The translations under genes were made by a program, and so were the position numbers. Below are positions 34,651-43,752 of a stretch of 64,000 nt of DNA, piece by piece (the first letter of the stretch is position 1; every line of letters begins with the position of its first letter). The stretch lies in NCBI RefSeq assembly GCF_007678255.1, contig NZ_VEED01000013.1, forward strand, positions 62,001 to 126,000. The letters run 5' to 3'. Origin of the DNA: Bacillus sp. X1(2014). GTDB lineage: Bacteria > Bacillota > Bacilli > Bacillales_B > DSM-18226. Below the pieces are notes generated by a model, which worked only from the letters and a program-made list of their open reading frames with translations, had not been told where the DNA came from and made no database searches.

Positions 34651-34740
34651 ATGGGCGGACAAAATAATGTATTGGAGATCACGAAACTGTACTCTTTAAA
34701 CGTTTCATCCATTAAGGGAGGAAAAATGAATGAGCACTAA
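34651..34740 (+). CDS. 29-residue upstream ORF of the efflux operon
   Basis: This small ORF opens with ATG six bases after a strong AAGGGAG site and encodes MGGQNNVLEITKLYSLNVSS followed by IKGGKMNEH. Its stop overlaps the HlyD-like gene start (ATGAGCACTAA), so HlyD translation would be coupled to it. The HlyD ribosome site GGGAGG lies inside it as the codons for KGG. It is either a small conserved protein or a leader peptide that sets the expression of the efflux genes. It resembles no family known to me. Confidence 0.5.
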   Translation: MGGQNNVLEITKLYSLNVSSIKGGKMNEH

Positions 34741-35383
34741 AAAATTGCTCTTATTGAACATAATTATTCTGCTTATATTAGTGGGGGGCGGTGTCGGAGG
34801 ATATGCCTACTATAATGGAGTAGTAAATTATTTATCGACGGATAATGCCCAAATAGCAGGTCAACAAGTAACGATTGCGGCTCCGGCCAATGGCAAATTG
34901 ACCAATTGGGAAGTCAATCTTGGTGATCATTTTTCAAAGGATTCTAAAGTCGGAGCCATTAAAACAACGGATGCAGAAGGTAAACCTATAGACATGAGGG
35001 TGATAATGCCAACAGACGGAACGATTGTTCAGAATAGTGGAGTTCAAAATTCATTTGTGGCTGCAGGAACACCATTAGCGAAAGAATATGATTTTAATAA
35101 TCTTTGGGTTACAGCAAATATTGAGGAAACCAAAATTGATGAAGTGACAATCGGTCAGGATGTCGATATCTATGTGGATGCTTTTCCAAATAACACGCTA
35201 AAAGGAAAAGTACAGCAAATCGGTTTAGCGACGGCTGGAACATTTTCTCTTTTACCAAGTTCGAATAATACAGGGAACTACACCAAAGTGACTCAAGTGA
35301 TTCCGGTAAAAATTTCTATTGATGATAATAAAGGTGTAGCCATCGTTCCCGGTATGAACGTAACAGTACGGATTCATAAGTAG
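34730..35383 (+). CDS. HlyD/EmrA-type membrane fusion protein
   Basis: This 217-residue adaptor has one N-terminal transmembrane helix (about 5-27), then a lipoyl/barrel-sandwich hybrid (TDNAQIAGQQVTIAAPANGK, then IVQNSGVQNSFVAAGTPLA) and a beta-barrel with DVDIYVDAFPNNTLKGKVQQ. It lacks the long coiled coil of Gram-negative EmrA, as is usual for Gram-positive versions. It works with the adjacent 14-helix transporter in drug extrusion. It overlaps the small upstream ORF. Confidence 0.88.
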   Translation: MSTKKLLLLNIIILLILVGGGVGGYAYYNGVVNYLSTDNAQIAGQQVTIAAPANGKLTNWEVNLGDHFSKDSKVGAIKTTDAEGKPIDMRVIMPTDGTIVQNSGVQNSFVAAGTPLAKEYDFNNLWVTANIEETKIDEVTIGQDVDIYVDAFPNNTLKGKVQQIGLATAGTFSLLPSSNNTGNYTKVTQVIPVKISIDDNKGVAIVPGMNVTVRIHK

Positions 35384-35391
35384 GTGATAAC

Positions 35392-37227
35392 ATGTTAATT
35401 TATATCACTGCTTATGTTGTCTTAGGCCTTTTGCTGCTGCTTTTAATAAATTTTATTATCATCAATAAAAGGAAGTCGCGTAGAGCACAAACAGAAAAGA
35501 TGAATGAAGAGGTAATTGAGAAGGCTGTTCATTCTGGGATAAAGGATGAGGAGATTGAGCAAATTTTACCGCTGAATGAAAACAAGGACATAAAGGCTGA
35601 AGAGATTACCTCGCAGGAAGTGCTGAAAAGTTCTGCAGAAATGGAAGCAGAATCGGAATCTGCACAGGAGGATGTTCAGCCGAAAGAACCATCTTCTTCA
35701 GATACTGGAAAAGAATCAGGAGATGGAAAAATTCTTGTGGCTTTAATGCTTGGTGCATTTGTTGCCATTCTTAATCAAACTTTACTGAATGTGGCGATTC
35801 CTCATATTATGAATGATTTGGGTATTTCTGCAAATACCGTACAATGGCTCTCCACAGGATATATGTTAGTAAACGGAATTGCGATTCCTATAACGGCTTT
35901 TTTAATAGAGAAGTTTGGAACAAGAAAACTGTTCATTAGCGCCATTTTTTTATTTACATTGGGTTCGGTAGTTTGTTCAGTGTCAGCAAACTTTAGTATG
36001 CTCATGATTGGAAGGGTCATTCAGGCTTGCGGTGCAGGTATTATTATGCCCCTGTTAATGACTGTATTTTTTGCCTTATTCCCTCCGGAAAAACGAGGCA
36101 AGGCTATGGGGATTATGGGGATTGTCATGATATTTGCTCCTGCGATCGGTCCAACATTATCCGGGTGGCTCATTGGCCATTTTTCATGGCGGTTATTGTT
36201 TGATATTGTTATCCCAATCGGTGTACTCGATTTAATTCTTAGCTTCATGTGGATGAAGGACGTTACTAAAGTAACAAATCCTAAATTTGATTTCTCAGGA
36301 TTTTTATTTTCAACCCTAGGTTTTGGTTTCTTGTTATACGGATTCAGTGAAGCGGGTAATGATGGTTGGTCCAGCAAAACAGTGGTTATCTCCTTAATCA
36401 TAGGAATAATTTCTTTAATCTGTTTTGTTTGGCGTGAACTGACGGCAGAAAAGCCAATGCTTGATTTACGGGTCTTTAAATATGATATTTTCGCCTTAAC
36501 AACGGTTATCAGTATGATTGTTAACATGGCTATGTTTGGCGCCATGATCTTACTTCCGATTTATCTGCAAAACATTCGAGGGTATACAGCATTACAATCA
36601 GGTCTGTTGATGCTTCCGGGTGCCATCGTGATGGGCATAATGTCCCCTATCTCAGGAGCTCTTTTTGATAAAATCGGCGCAAGATGGCTAGCCGTTACTG
36701 GATTAGCGATTACTGTACTTACCACATGGGGATTTACCAGCCTGAGTATGACAACCAGTTATGGCCATATTCTGTTTTTATACGTGATGCGGATGTTTGG
36801 AATGTCCTTTATCATGATGACCGTCATGACAGAAGGACTGAATCAGTTACCACGTCACCTTGGCGCTCATGGGACGGCTGCCTCGAATACAGCAAGGCAA
36901 GTCGCTGGAAGTATAGGGACCGCCTTCCTAGTTACAGTCATGACGACAAGACAAGGGTTCCATTATAGTGAGTATGGGGATGCAATCTCAAGTTCCAATT
37001 CTTTTATAACCAGCAGTTTATCGCAGTTAGCTCAAGGTCTGTCAGTTTTCACGAACCTGCCGGTTTCAACAGGAAAAGAGCTTTCAACTTATTTAATTTA
37101 CGGCCAAACCATGCAGCAAGCTACAATTGATGGGATTAATGATGCCTTTATTGTTGCAACCGGAATCGCATTTGTAGCTTTAGTGCTATCGTTCTTTATC
37201 AAACGGTCCCGGGTAAATCAACAGTAA
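35392..37227 (+). CDS. DHA2 family drug:H+ antiporter (EmrB/QacA type) with N-terminal extension
   Basis: This 611-residue protein is about 110 residues longer than a standard 14-helix DHA2 transporter. The extra N-terminus is one transmembrane helix (about 3-24) followed by a basic KRKSRR patch and a long Glu/Ser-rich linker to about residue 112. The transporter then begins with LVALMLGAFVAILNQTLLNV (antiporter motif region) and contains the RVIQACGAGIIMPLLMT motif C-like segment. It is eight bases after the HlyD gene in a TetR-controlled operon and should expel lipophilic drugs or metabolites. Confidence 0.9.
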   Translation: MLIYITAYVVLGLLLLLLINFIIINKRKSRRAQTEKMNEEVIEKAVHSGIKDEEIEQILPLNENKDIKAEEITSQEVLKSSAEMEAESESAQEDVQPKEPSSSDTGKESGDGKILVALMLGAFVAILNQTLLNVAIPHIMNDLGISANTVQWLSTGYMLVNGIAIPITAFLIEKFGTRKLFISAIFLFTLGSVVCSVSANFSMLMIGRVIQACGAGIIMPLLMTVFFALFPPEKRGKAMGIMGIVMIFAPAIGPTLSGWLIGHFSWRLLFDIVIPIGVLDLILSFMWMKDVTKVTNPKFDFSGFLFSTLGFGFLLYGFSEAGNDGWSSKTVVISLIIGIISLICFVWRELTAEKPMLDLRVFKYDIFALTTVISMIVNMAMFGAMILLPIYLQNIRGYTALQSGLLMLPGAIVMGIMSPISGALFDKIGARWLAVTGLAITVLTTWGFTSLSMTTSYGHILFLYVMRMFGMSFIMMTVMTEGLNQLPRHLGAHGTAASNTARQVAGSIGTAFLVTVMTTRQGFHYSEYGDAISSSNSFITSSLSQLAQGLSVFTNLPVSTGKELSTYLIYGQTMQQATIDGINDAFIVATGIAFVALVLSFFIKRSRVNQQ

Positions 37228-37306
37228 AAAGTAGTAAGTTAAATGGGATATTTAGTTGTCCGGCTTTAATAATGTTGGGCTATCGTCTTTGAAAGAAGGG
37301 GTAGGA

Positions 37307-37705
37307 ATGATTAATTTAGGGCTCTTGATTATCCGATTGGCGGTTGGAATGACGTTTGTGGGGCATGGATGCCAAAAATTATTTGGCTGGTTTGGCGGTC
37401 CAGGTGTAGTCAAGTTTGGTGAATATTTAGGTTCGATTGGAATCAAGACAGGCGGCAAGACATGGGCGATTTTAGCAGGATTATTCGAATTGGCTGGCGG
37501 ACTGCTGTTTTCAGCGGGACTGCTCACCTGGCTAGGTGCAATCCTTATCGTTATCGTTATGATAGATGCCATCTTCACCGTTCATGGCAAGAATGGCTTT
37601 TGGCTGACTGAAGGCGGTTTTGAATATAACTTTATTTTGATCGCTGTAGTCCTTGGGGTGGCGCTCATTGGACCGGGGGATTATGTATTAATTTATAAGG
37701 CATAG
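37307..37705 (+). CDS. DoxX family membrane protein
   Basis: This 132-residue protein with four hydrophobic segments has the DoxX pattern LGLLIIRLAVGMTFVGHGCQK, quoted here as LIIRLAVGMTFVGHGCQK, then FGWFGGPG and LAGLFELAGGLLFSAGLLT. DoxX/YfiD-type proteins are membrane proteins linked to redox or sulfur stress in some species; the reaction is unknown. ATG 37307 follows GGGGTAGG; the longer frame from 37256 is unlikely. It may be read through from the efflux operon, as no terminator is seen in the 79-base gap. Confidence 0.82.
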   Translation: MINLGLLIIRLAVGMTFVGHGCQKLFGWFGGPGVVKFGEYLGSIGIKTGGKTWAILAGLFELAGGLLFSAGLLTWLGAILIVIVMIDAIFTVHGKNGFWLTEGGFEYNFILIAVVLGVALIGPGDYVLIYKA

Positions 37706-37741
37706 TCCAAGGGACGGTTCTGCTAGTTTTTTTGGGTGTAA

Positions 37742-37780
37742 GAAATGGCCTTCATCACATGGTGAAGGCCATTTCATTGC
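37742..37780. terminator. Hairpin after the DoxX gene
   Basis: GAAATGGCCTTCA (37742-37754) pairs perfectly with TGAAGGCCATTTC (37763-37775). The T tail is poor. Confidence 0.65.
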
Positions 37781-37898
37781 TCCTGCTCAGATTTTTCATA
37801 GAAATCGAACTTCATATTGGAAAAAGAAAAGAAGCCACTGCAGAAGTCAGAGCGGTTCCAGTAATAAAGTCTGGAAGATTGTTACATGAAAGTGTACA

Positions 37899-37943
37899 AA
37901 AAAAGGATAGATAGAGCATTTATTCTGCTCCACTATCCTTTTA
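37899..37943 (-). terminator. Terminator of the second EamA gene
   Basis: AAAAGGATAG..AGAGCA pairs with TGCTCC..CTATCCTTTT with a minus-strand T tail. Confidence 0.75.
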
Positions 37944-37981
37944 TTAGTGAATTAAAAGTGAATGTATCTTCTTTATAAGTA

Positions 37982-38884
37982 TTAAACTCCTATTTTCCCT
38001 TGAATGACAATCTGTTCCGACGCCTGCTTTTGCTTCTTATTTACGAGATAGATACTGGCCACGATCAGTACAATTCCTATGAATAAAAGTTTCGTAAAGG
38101 GTTCATTTAATAATACAGTTCCGATGATAACTGCGAGCATTGGAACCAAGAATGTAAATGTTGCCACAACACTGGCATCTCCCGTTTTCACAAGTATAAC
38201 GTAGAGAATCCATGATAACGCAATCCCTAGAATCGTACCAAAGGAAAGACCCCATATAAATGTATCATTCCAAACAATACTGGACCAATTCTCAGACGAA
38301 AGTCCGGCTATCATCAGAAAAAATCCCCCAATTAAACACTGGAATGCCACCATCCAAAGAGAATCAACCGAGTGAGAATTTTTTTTGGTGTAAACTGTAC
38401 CTAATGCCCAGGAAAGCGCGGTTAATATGCCGAGTATAATGCCTAAAATGGAAACATGGCCGGAAAATCCTTCTGCACTTACAGAAATGACTCCGAGAAA
38501 CCCAAGAATTAGGCCCAATACTTTAGGTAGGGTCATCGATTCGCCTAACCATAGCCATGCAAGCAGACCTACTAAAATAGGTTGAAAATAGACAATAACA
38601 GAGAATAAGCCTGATGGTACTAATTTAAGCCCCACAGTCTGCAGCCCATAGAACAAAGCAATATTTAAAGTGCCGGTGACGACATATATTTTCCAATTCT
38701 TTCGCCATTGGATCCGGTCCCGTGTTTTCCAAATAACAGCACCTAGGAGTACGCCGCCAAACAAACACCTCATCCCGGCAAAAAGCAAAGGAGGGGTATA
38801 TACTAATGCAACTTTATAAATTGGCCAAGAGACACTCCAAATTATAATTAAGCCTGCCATCATTAAAAACCATTTTATTTTCAT
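37982..38884 (-). CDS. EamA/DMT family transporter, second paralogue
   Basis: This 300-residue ten-helix protein is a clear paralogue of the protein at 32182-33075. The two share WPI.KVA..Y.PPLL at the N-terminus, IWKTR..I.WRKNW in the first loop, SVIVYFQPILVGLLAWLWLG in helix 4 and WMVAFQCLIGG in the second half. It ends in a basic tail after helix 10. The exported metabolite is unknown. It has its own promoter region and terminator. The two copies bracket the TetR/efflux operon in opposite orientation. Confidence 0.88.
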   Translation of the reverse strand: MKIKWFLMMAGLIIIWSVSWPIYKVALVYTPPLLFAGMRCLFGGVLLGAVIWKTRDRIQWRKNWKIYVVTGTLNIALFYGLQTVGLKLVPSGLFSVIVYFQPILVGLLAWLWLGESMTLPKVLGLILGFLGVISVSAEGFSGHVSILGIILGILTALSWALGTVYTKKNSHSVDSLWMVAFQCLIGGFFLMIAGLSSENWSSIVWNDTFIWGLSFGTILGIALSWILYVILVKTGDASVVATFTFLVPMLAVIIGTVLLNEPFTKLLFIGIVLIVASIYLVNKKQKQASEQIVIQGKIGV

Positions 38885-39496
38885 CAGATCTTTTCTCCCT
38901 CAGTTTAATTGAACTAACTGCTGGCTCATAGACCTTAGATTATTGAGCCTAACATCTATTTTTCTATAAAAAACTAACTTTAATAGAATACGCCCCTATG
39001 TAAAAAATTTCAATTAAGAAATCTTGGATAAAAATCTGGAAGCTGTTTTACGCCGATAGAAAAAACGCTTGAATCTTTTTTGGATTCAAGCGTTTTTTCT
39101 ATTTTTATATTAATCTACTGGGCGGTTTTCAAAATTTAATCTTTCATACTACTTAATTTAATATGTAACATTATCCGGTATACTTCTTTCTTCTTTTAGA
39201 ATGGTTACTACGCAACTCAATATGAAACGCATGAGTACCATTACGGTCATGGCCAAGCGCAAGCAGAGAATGGCCAGTAGGACCAAGAGGTAAAGCTCCA
39301 GTGATGGAAGCTAATATGGAAGTCAACTTACGTGGCGTCCTTTTTTCTTCATTCTTAATGGTGTATCTGCAAAGTTAATTACATTTTTTAACGCAGTTAA
39401 AAAACAGCAATAGAATTATTCAAGCTAATATAAGGTTGCAGTACTTATCAGTGAGTATTACAATTGACATATAAATTGGTAATGAATGGTGATCAT
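38885..39496. other. Large intergenic gap with orphan terminator and coding debris
   Basis: This 612-bp gap has no intact gene. A perfect intrinsic terminator, AAAAAACGCTTGAATC with GATTCAAGCGTTTTTT, lies at about 39059-39098 with no upstream gene to serve except through the minus-strand EamA promoter region. At 39202-39276 one plus-strand frame reads as a Tyr/His/Gln-rich stretch ending at a stop, like the end of a spore coat protein. A basic 30-codon ORF in another frame begins at the ATG at 39200. Neither has a ribosome site. Confidence 0.35.
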
Positions 39497-42400
39497 ATGA
39501 GCAATTTTGTTGATAATCTAAGAGTTTCCTTACATAAGGGGTTTATTGACCAAAAGTATAATAAAACCGGAATTTATAAGCCGAAGTTATTAGTGAATAA
39601 CGCAAAAAAAGGCGAAAATGTATTAAATACCTTACTTGATGAATTAGATAGCTGCGACTCATTTATTTTTTCAGTAGCGTTTATTACTGAAAGCGGCCTG
39701 GCAACTCTTAAATCCCATTTTCTTGACCTTAATCGAAAAGGGGTAAAAGGTCGCATTTTAACCTCAACCTTTCTAAATTTTAATCAACCAAAAGTTTTTA
39801 AGGAACTAATGAAAATTGAAAATGTTGAAGTTAGGACGACTAATTTAGAAGGGTTCCATTCAAAAGGATACATTTTTAATCAAAGAAACCATTATTCTTT
39901 AATTGTTGGAAGTTCTAATTTAACAGCCCATGCTTTAAAAGTAAATTATGAATGGAATGTTAAATTAACTTCACATGAAGACGGTGAAATTGTTAATCAT
40001 TTTAATTCTCAATTTGAAGAAGTATGGAATGATGCAAGTCCTTTAAATGAAGAATGGATTGAAAAGTACGAGAAGAAATATACCCCTCTTGTTAACAGAA
40101 AAGCTTTAGACCAGGTGATAGAATTACCGTCCCAATATAATATTAATACTATAGAAGAAGCCCTAAAAATTAAACCGAATAATATGCAAGAAGCGGCATT
40201 ACAAGGAATCCAGGCTATTCGCGATGCGGGAGCAAAAAAAGGATTAATCATATCTGCAACTGGGACAGGTAAAACGTATTTGTCTGCTTTTGATGTAAGA
40301 CGGTTTAGACCAAAACGGATGCTTTTTATTGTGCACAGGGAACAAATACTTCAAAAGGCTAAAGAAGATTTTAAAAGAATACTTGGAGGAATTGATGCGG
40401 ATTTTGGAATACTTTCTGGTACTACCAAACAGACAGATGCAAAATATTTGTTTGCCACAATCCACACTATTTCAAAGAATGATTATTTGACCCAATTTGA
40501 CCCTGAAGAGTTTGATTATATTCTTATTGATGAGGTCCACAAAGCGGGCGCCAAGTCTTATCTAAATGTAATTGATTATTTTAAACCCAGTTTTCTAATG
40601 GGAATGACTGCTACACCGGAACGTACGGATGATTTTAATATCTTTGAGCTTTTTGATTATAACATTGCGTATGAAATTCGTTTGCAAGAAGCTCTGGAAG
40701 AAGATATGTTGTGTCCTTTTCATTATTTTGGAGTTACAGACCTAGAATATAATGGTGAGATAATTGATGAGACAGCTGTTTTAGCAAAGCTTGTTACCGA
40801 GGAACGCGTTAATCATATTCTTGAAAAAATCCATTACTATGGCTTTTCAGGAGAAAAGGTAAGAGGGTTAATGTTTTGTAGTAGGAAAGAGGAGGCAATG
40901 AAATTAGCCGATGCTTTTAATGAGAAAGGGCTACGAACAGTTGCTTTAGTAGGGGATCACAATCAGGATGAACGCGAACGTCGTGTAAAACAACTTGAAG
41001 AAGGCTTGTTAGACTATATCATTACTGTAGATATTTTTAATGAAGGAATCGACATTCCTAGTGTTAATCAGGTAGTCATGCTAAGACAAACCCAATCCAG
41101 TATCATTTTTATTCAACAACTTGGCAGGGGACTTCGTAAACATTCAACTAAAGACTTTGTAACGATCATTGATTTTATTGGAAATTATAAAAATAACTAT
41201 TTAATTCCCATTGCACTTTCAGGTGACAAATCACAGAACAAGGATAATATCCGTCGCTATATTAAGGATACGAGCTATATAAAAGGGGTATCTACGATTA
41301 ATTTTGAGGAAATTGCTAAAAAGCAGATTTTTAAAGCGATTAACAACAGTAATCTAACAGCGTTAAAAGTTTTAAAAGAAGCATTTGTTGAGTTGAAAAA
41401 TAGAATTGGCAGAACTCCTTATTTATATGATTTTGAAACGAACCATTCCATTGACCCTGAAGTAATAGTCGATAAATACACGAACTATTATCAATTTTTA
41501 TTAAAGCTAAAGGAAGAAATACCGTTATTGACGAAGTATCAAAACAGCGTTTTAACTATGTTTTCTACTGAGATCTTAAATGGCAAAAGGAAACATGAGA
41601 TTATTCTATTAGACCTTCTTTTAAAACAAGAAACAGTAAAATATGATGATTTTATAGAGAATTTAATTCATTTTAATTGTCCAGTTGACGAAGAGACTAT
41701 TTCTTCAGTTTTGCGTATATTTAGTTTGGAATTTTTTACACAAAGTTATAAAGAAAAGTATGGGAATCAGCCAATTATTATGTTAGTAGACGATGGTACC
41801 TTTAGATTTAATAATTTGGTTCGAGAGAATTTATTGGGTAATCCGTATTTTAACTTTCTAGTTACAGATGTCCTAAACAGCACCAAGGAAAAATCTAAGC
41901 TATACGAATCTGAGGAACCACTAACCCTCTATCAGAAATATTCAAGAAAAGATGCATGTAAACTCTTGAATTGGATTAACGATGAAAGCTCTACCTTATA
42001 TGGCTACAAAACAAAACACGGTACATGTCCAATCTTTGTGACCTATCACAAAAATGAAGATGTCGAATCTAGTATAGATTATGTGGAAGAATTCCTAAGC
42101 CCTGAGGTCCTTAAGTGGTCAACAAGGAGTAATAGAACGTTAGAATCTCAAGAAGTTAAAACAATCATCGAATCTGAAGAAAAAGGTATTGACCTTCATA
42201 TTTTTGTAAAGAAAGATGATGATGAAGGAACTGATTTTTATTATTTAGGAAAAGCAACCCCGGATAAAAATAATATCGAACAGGCAATCATGGAAGATAG
42301 TAAAGGGAAAAAGCTGCCAGTTGTTCATATGAACTTGGTAATGGAAAATCCAATTGAAAATAAACTTTACAACTATATTATTAATGGTACGGATGACTAA
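39497..42400 (+). CDS. PLD nuclease / SF2 helicase / DUF3427 protein
   Basis: This 967-residue protein has a phospholipase-D-type nuclease domain (about 45-190) with GFHSKGYIF and IVGSSNLT, i.e. one HxK..N active site. A superfamily 2 helicase follows with Walker A SATGTGKT (about 243), DEVHKAG (Walker B, DEVH) and the motif VI QQLGRGLRKH (about 550). The C-terminal third (about 600-967) is the DUF3427 region. Such proteins act on DNA or RNA, in repair or phage defence; none is proven here. ATG 39497 has only a weak GGTGAT site. A NUDIX hydrolase gene converges immediately downstream, a partnership I recall for this family. Confidence 0.88.
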   Translation: MSNFVDNLRVSLHKGFIDQKYNKTGIYKPKLLVNNAKKGENVLNTLLDELDSCDSFIFSVAFITESGLATLKSHFLDLNRKGVKGRILTSTFLNFNQPKVFKELMKIENVEVRTTNLEGFHSKGYIFNQRNHYSLIVGSSNLTAHALKVNYEWNVKLTSHEDGEIVNHFNSQFEEVWNDASPLNEEWIEKYEKKYTPLVNRKALDQVIELPSQYNINTIEEALKIKPNNMQEAALQGIQAIRDAGAKKGLIISATGTGKTYLSAFDVRRFRPKRMLFIVHREQILQKAKEDFKRILGGIDADFGILSGTTKQTDAKYLFATIHTISKNDYLTQFDPEEFDYILIDEVHKAGAKSYLNVIDYFKPSFLMGMTATPERTDDFNIFELFDYNIAYEIRLQEALEEDMLCPFHYFGVTDLEYNGEIIDETAVLAKLVTEERVNHILEKIHYYGFSGEKVRGLMFCSRKEEAMKLADAFNEKGLRTVALVGDHNQDERERRVKQLEEGLLDYIITVDIFNEGIDIPSVNQVVMLRQTQSSIIFIQQLGRGLRKHSTKDFVTIIDFIGNYKNNYLIPIALSGDKSQNKDNIRRYIKDTSYIKGVSTINFEEIAKKQIFKAINNSNLTALKVLKEAFVELKNRIGRTPYLYDFETNHSIDPEVIVDKYTNYYQFLLKLKEEIPLLTKYQNSVLTMFSTEILNGKRKHEIILLDLLLKQETVKYDDFIENLIHFNCPVDEETISSVLRIFSLEFFTQSYKEKYGNQPIIMLVDDGTFRFNNLVRENLLGNPYFNFLVTDVLNSTKEKSKLYESEEPLTLYQKYSRKDACKLLNWINDESSTLYGYKTKHGTCPIFVTYHKNEDVESSIDYVEEFLSPEVLKWSTRSNRTLESQEVKTIIESEEKGIDLHIFVKKDDDEGTDFYYLGKATPDKNNIEQAIMEDSKGKKLPVVHMNLVMENPIENKLYNYIINGTDD

Positions 42401-42426
42401 AGTATAGTCTTCTCATATCGAGAAGA

Positions 42427-42825
42427 CTATTTTTCTTGGATCAATTGCTCAACTGCAGGAACATCCGCGGGTGCCCACTTTAGGGAATCTAAGTTTTCCC
42501 GTTTTAACCAGATTAACTTGGAATGCTCACTTGGCGTCGGTGTTCCCTTAACTACTCTACATTTGATTGAGATCAAATTAATAATAAATGTGTCATATTC
42601 ATGGGTGTTGTCATTAAAAACTTCTTTAAATGTTTCTACCTTACAATCCAGTTCTTCATCAATTTCTCTTGCAAGTGCAGAGAAAATGTCCTCATTCTCC
42701 TCCACTTTTCCTCCGGGAAACTCCCACATATTTGGGATCGACATTTCTGGAGATCTAAGAGCACACAGAATTTCTTGCTGTTCATTTTCAATAATGGCTG
42801 CAACAACTTTTACAAGCTTTTTCAA
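42427..42825 (-). CDS. NUDIX hydrolase (MutT/CTP pyrophosphohydrolase-like)
   Basis: This 132-residue protein has a complete Nudix box: GGKVEENEDIFSALAREIDEEL fits Gx5Ex7REUxEExGU (quoted as GKVEENEDIFSALAREIDEE). The N-terminal KKLVKVVAAIIENEQQEILC and the EFPGG motif match the MutT-like (deoxy)nucleoside triphosphate pyrophosphohydrolases that remove oxidised or unusual nucleotides. The start is TTG with an excellent GAGGAGGG site. It is convergent with the helicase gene, 26 bases apart. A decayed fragment of a paralogue lies at 44280-44370. Confidence 0.88.
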   Translation of the reverse strand: MKKLVKVVAAIIENEQQEILCALRSPEMSIPNMWEFPGGKVEENEDIFSALAREIDEELDCKVETFKEVFNDNTHEYDTFIINLISIKCRVVKGTPTPSEHSKLIWLKRENLDSLKWAPADVPAVEQLIQEK

Positions 42826-42986
42826 GATAACCCTCCTCTACATTTCACTAGCCATTATAATACCACTTTTGGTGGTTAGATGCTGCATTGGTTGTTTTTT
42901 GATAACTATTCTTTTCAAAAATTGACTCTAAACAAAATTCTCATTCACATAAACAAAAAGTTAATACATTATAGGGGACTGATAGG

Positions 42987-43091
42987 ATAAAAAAGGTTGG
43001 AATTGTTGGCGGTATTGGACCTGAAGCAACAGTAGATTATTACTTAGATTTGTTACTGAAGTATTCTTGGCCGGGTTATAAAAAAACGTAA
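42987..43091 (+). pseudogene. Aspartate/glutamate racemase N-terminal fragment
   Basis: The frame encodes KKVGIVGGIGPEATVDYYLD followed by 13 residues and a stop. This is the N-terminal strand and glycine loop of the aspartate/glutamate racemase family (YgeA/RacX), which normally has about 230 residues. The start codon position reads ATA instead of ATG, and the catalytic cysteines are missing. It is a truncated remnant. Confidence 0.7.
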
Positions 43092-43121
43092 GGCAAGTTA
43101 GTTTAGAACTACTTAAGTTTA

Positions 43122-43750
43122 TCAATGATGTTTCTTTAAAAAGCTTAACATTTCTTTGAAGGCATTCTGGGAGGATTTTTCATTAAATTTAGAAGAGTAT
43201 GGGTCACTAAATCCGTGTTGTCCCTTAAATTTATGGATCTCGATATTTTTTTGATCAAGATTTGAAATTAACTGATCCACATGAAAGGATGGTTCCTCCT
43301 CCGGAAAGAATAAAACCGTAGGGCATTGCGGCACTATCTGTTGGTAATTTCTAATTCTAGAACTATAATATGCCATGACCCCATCCAGACAGTCTTCCTC
43401 ACTGCACAACCAAGCAACAGTTGCGCCAACGCTATATCCAATCAAATATATTTCTTTTCGTACTCAATTTTAACGTCTAACAATAGATTCTTTATTTTGT
43501 GTACAGCTTCAGAGAAACCTACATTCTTCATGAAATGTAGGTAGGCAATTTCCTCTTCAGAATAATTAAAAGGTTGTTCTCCCTCTAATAGGTTCGGGCA
43601 GATCATATCAAAATCTTGATTAGATGATAAATTACAAAAGTTCTCCATATGTTGATTAATACCATAGATTTCGTGTATGACAATAATAAGATGACTTGAA
43701 TTCTTCAGTATTTGCAGAATCATATCCCCCTTGAAATCAGAAACCTCCAA
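43122..43750 (-). pseudogene. Dienelactone hydrolase family protein, frameshifted
   Basis: Two overlapping minus-strand frames (43442-43750 and 43122-43445) together encode one alpha/beta hydrolase of about 205 residues. The first ends 'EYEKKYI-stop'; the second, read without its TTG start, continues with KEIYLIGYSVGATVAW, where GYSVG is the nucleophile elbow and GQHGFSDP gives the catalytic His. A one-base deletion in the GAAAAG stretch near 43450 explains the break. Either the gene is inactive or the base was lost in sequencing. It is three bases from the DUF523 gene and likely shared its transcript. Confidence 0.75.
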
Positions 43751-43752
43751 GT

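Noticed and set aside
37732..37914. 60-codon frame after the DoxX gene
   Set aside because: It crosses the 37742-37780 hairpin and lacks a ribosome site and family resemblance.
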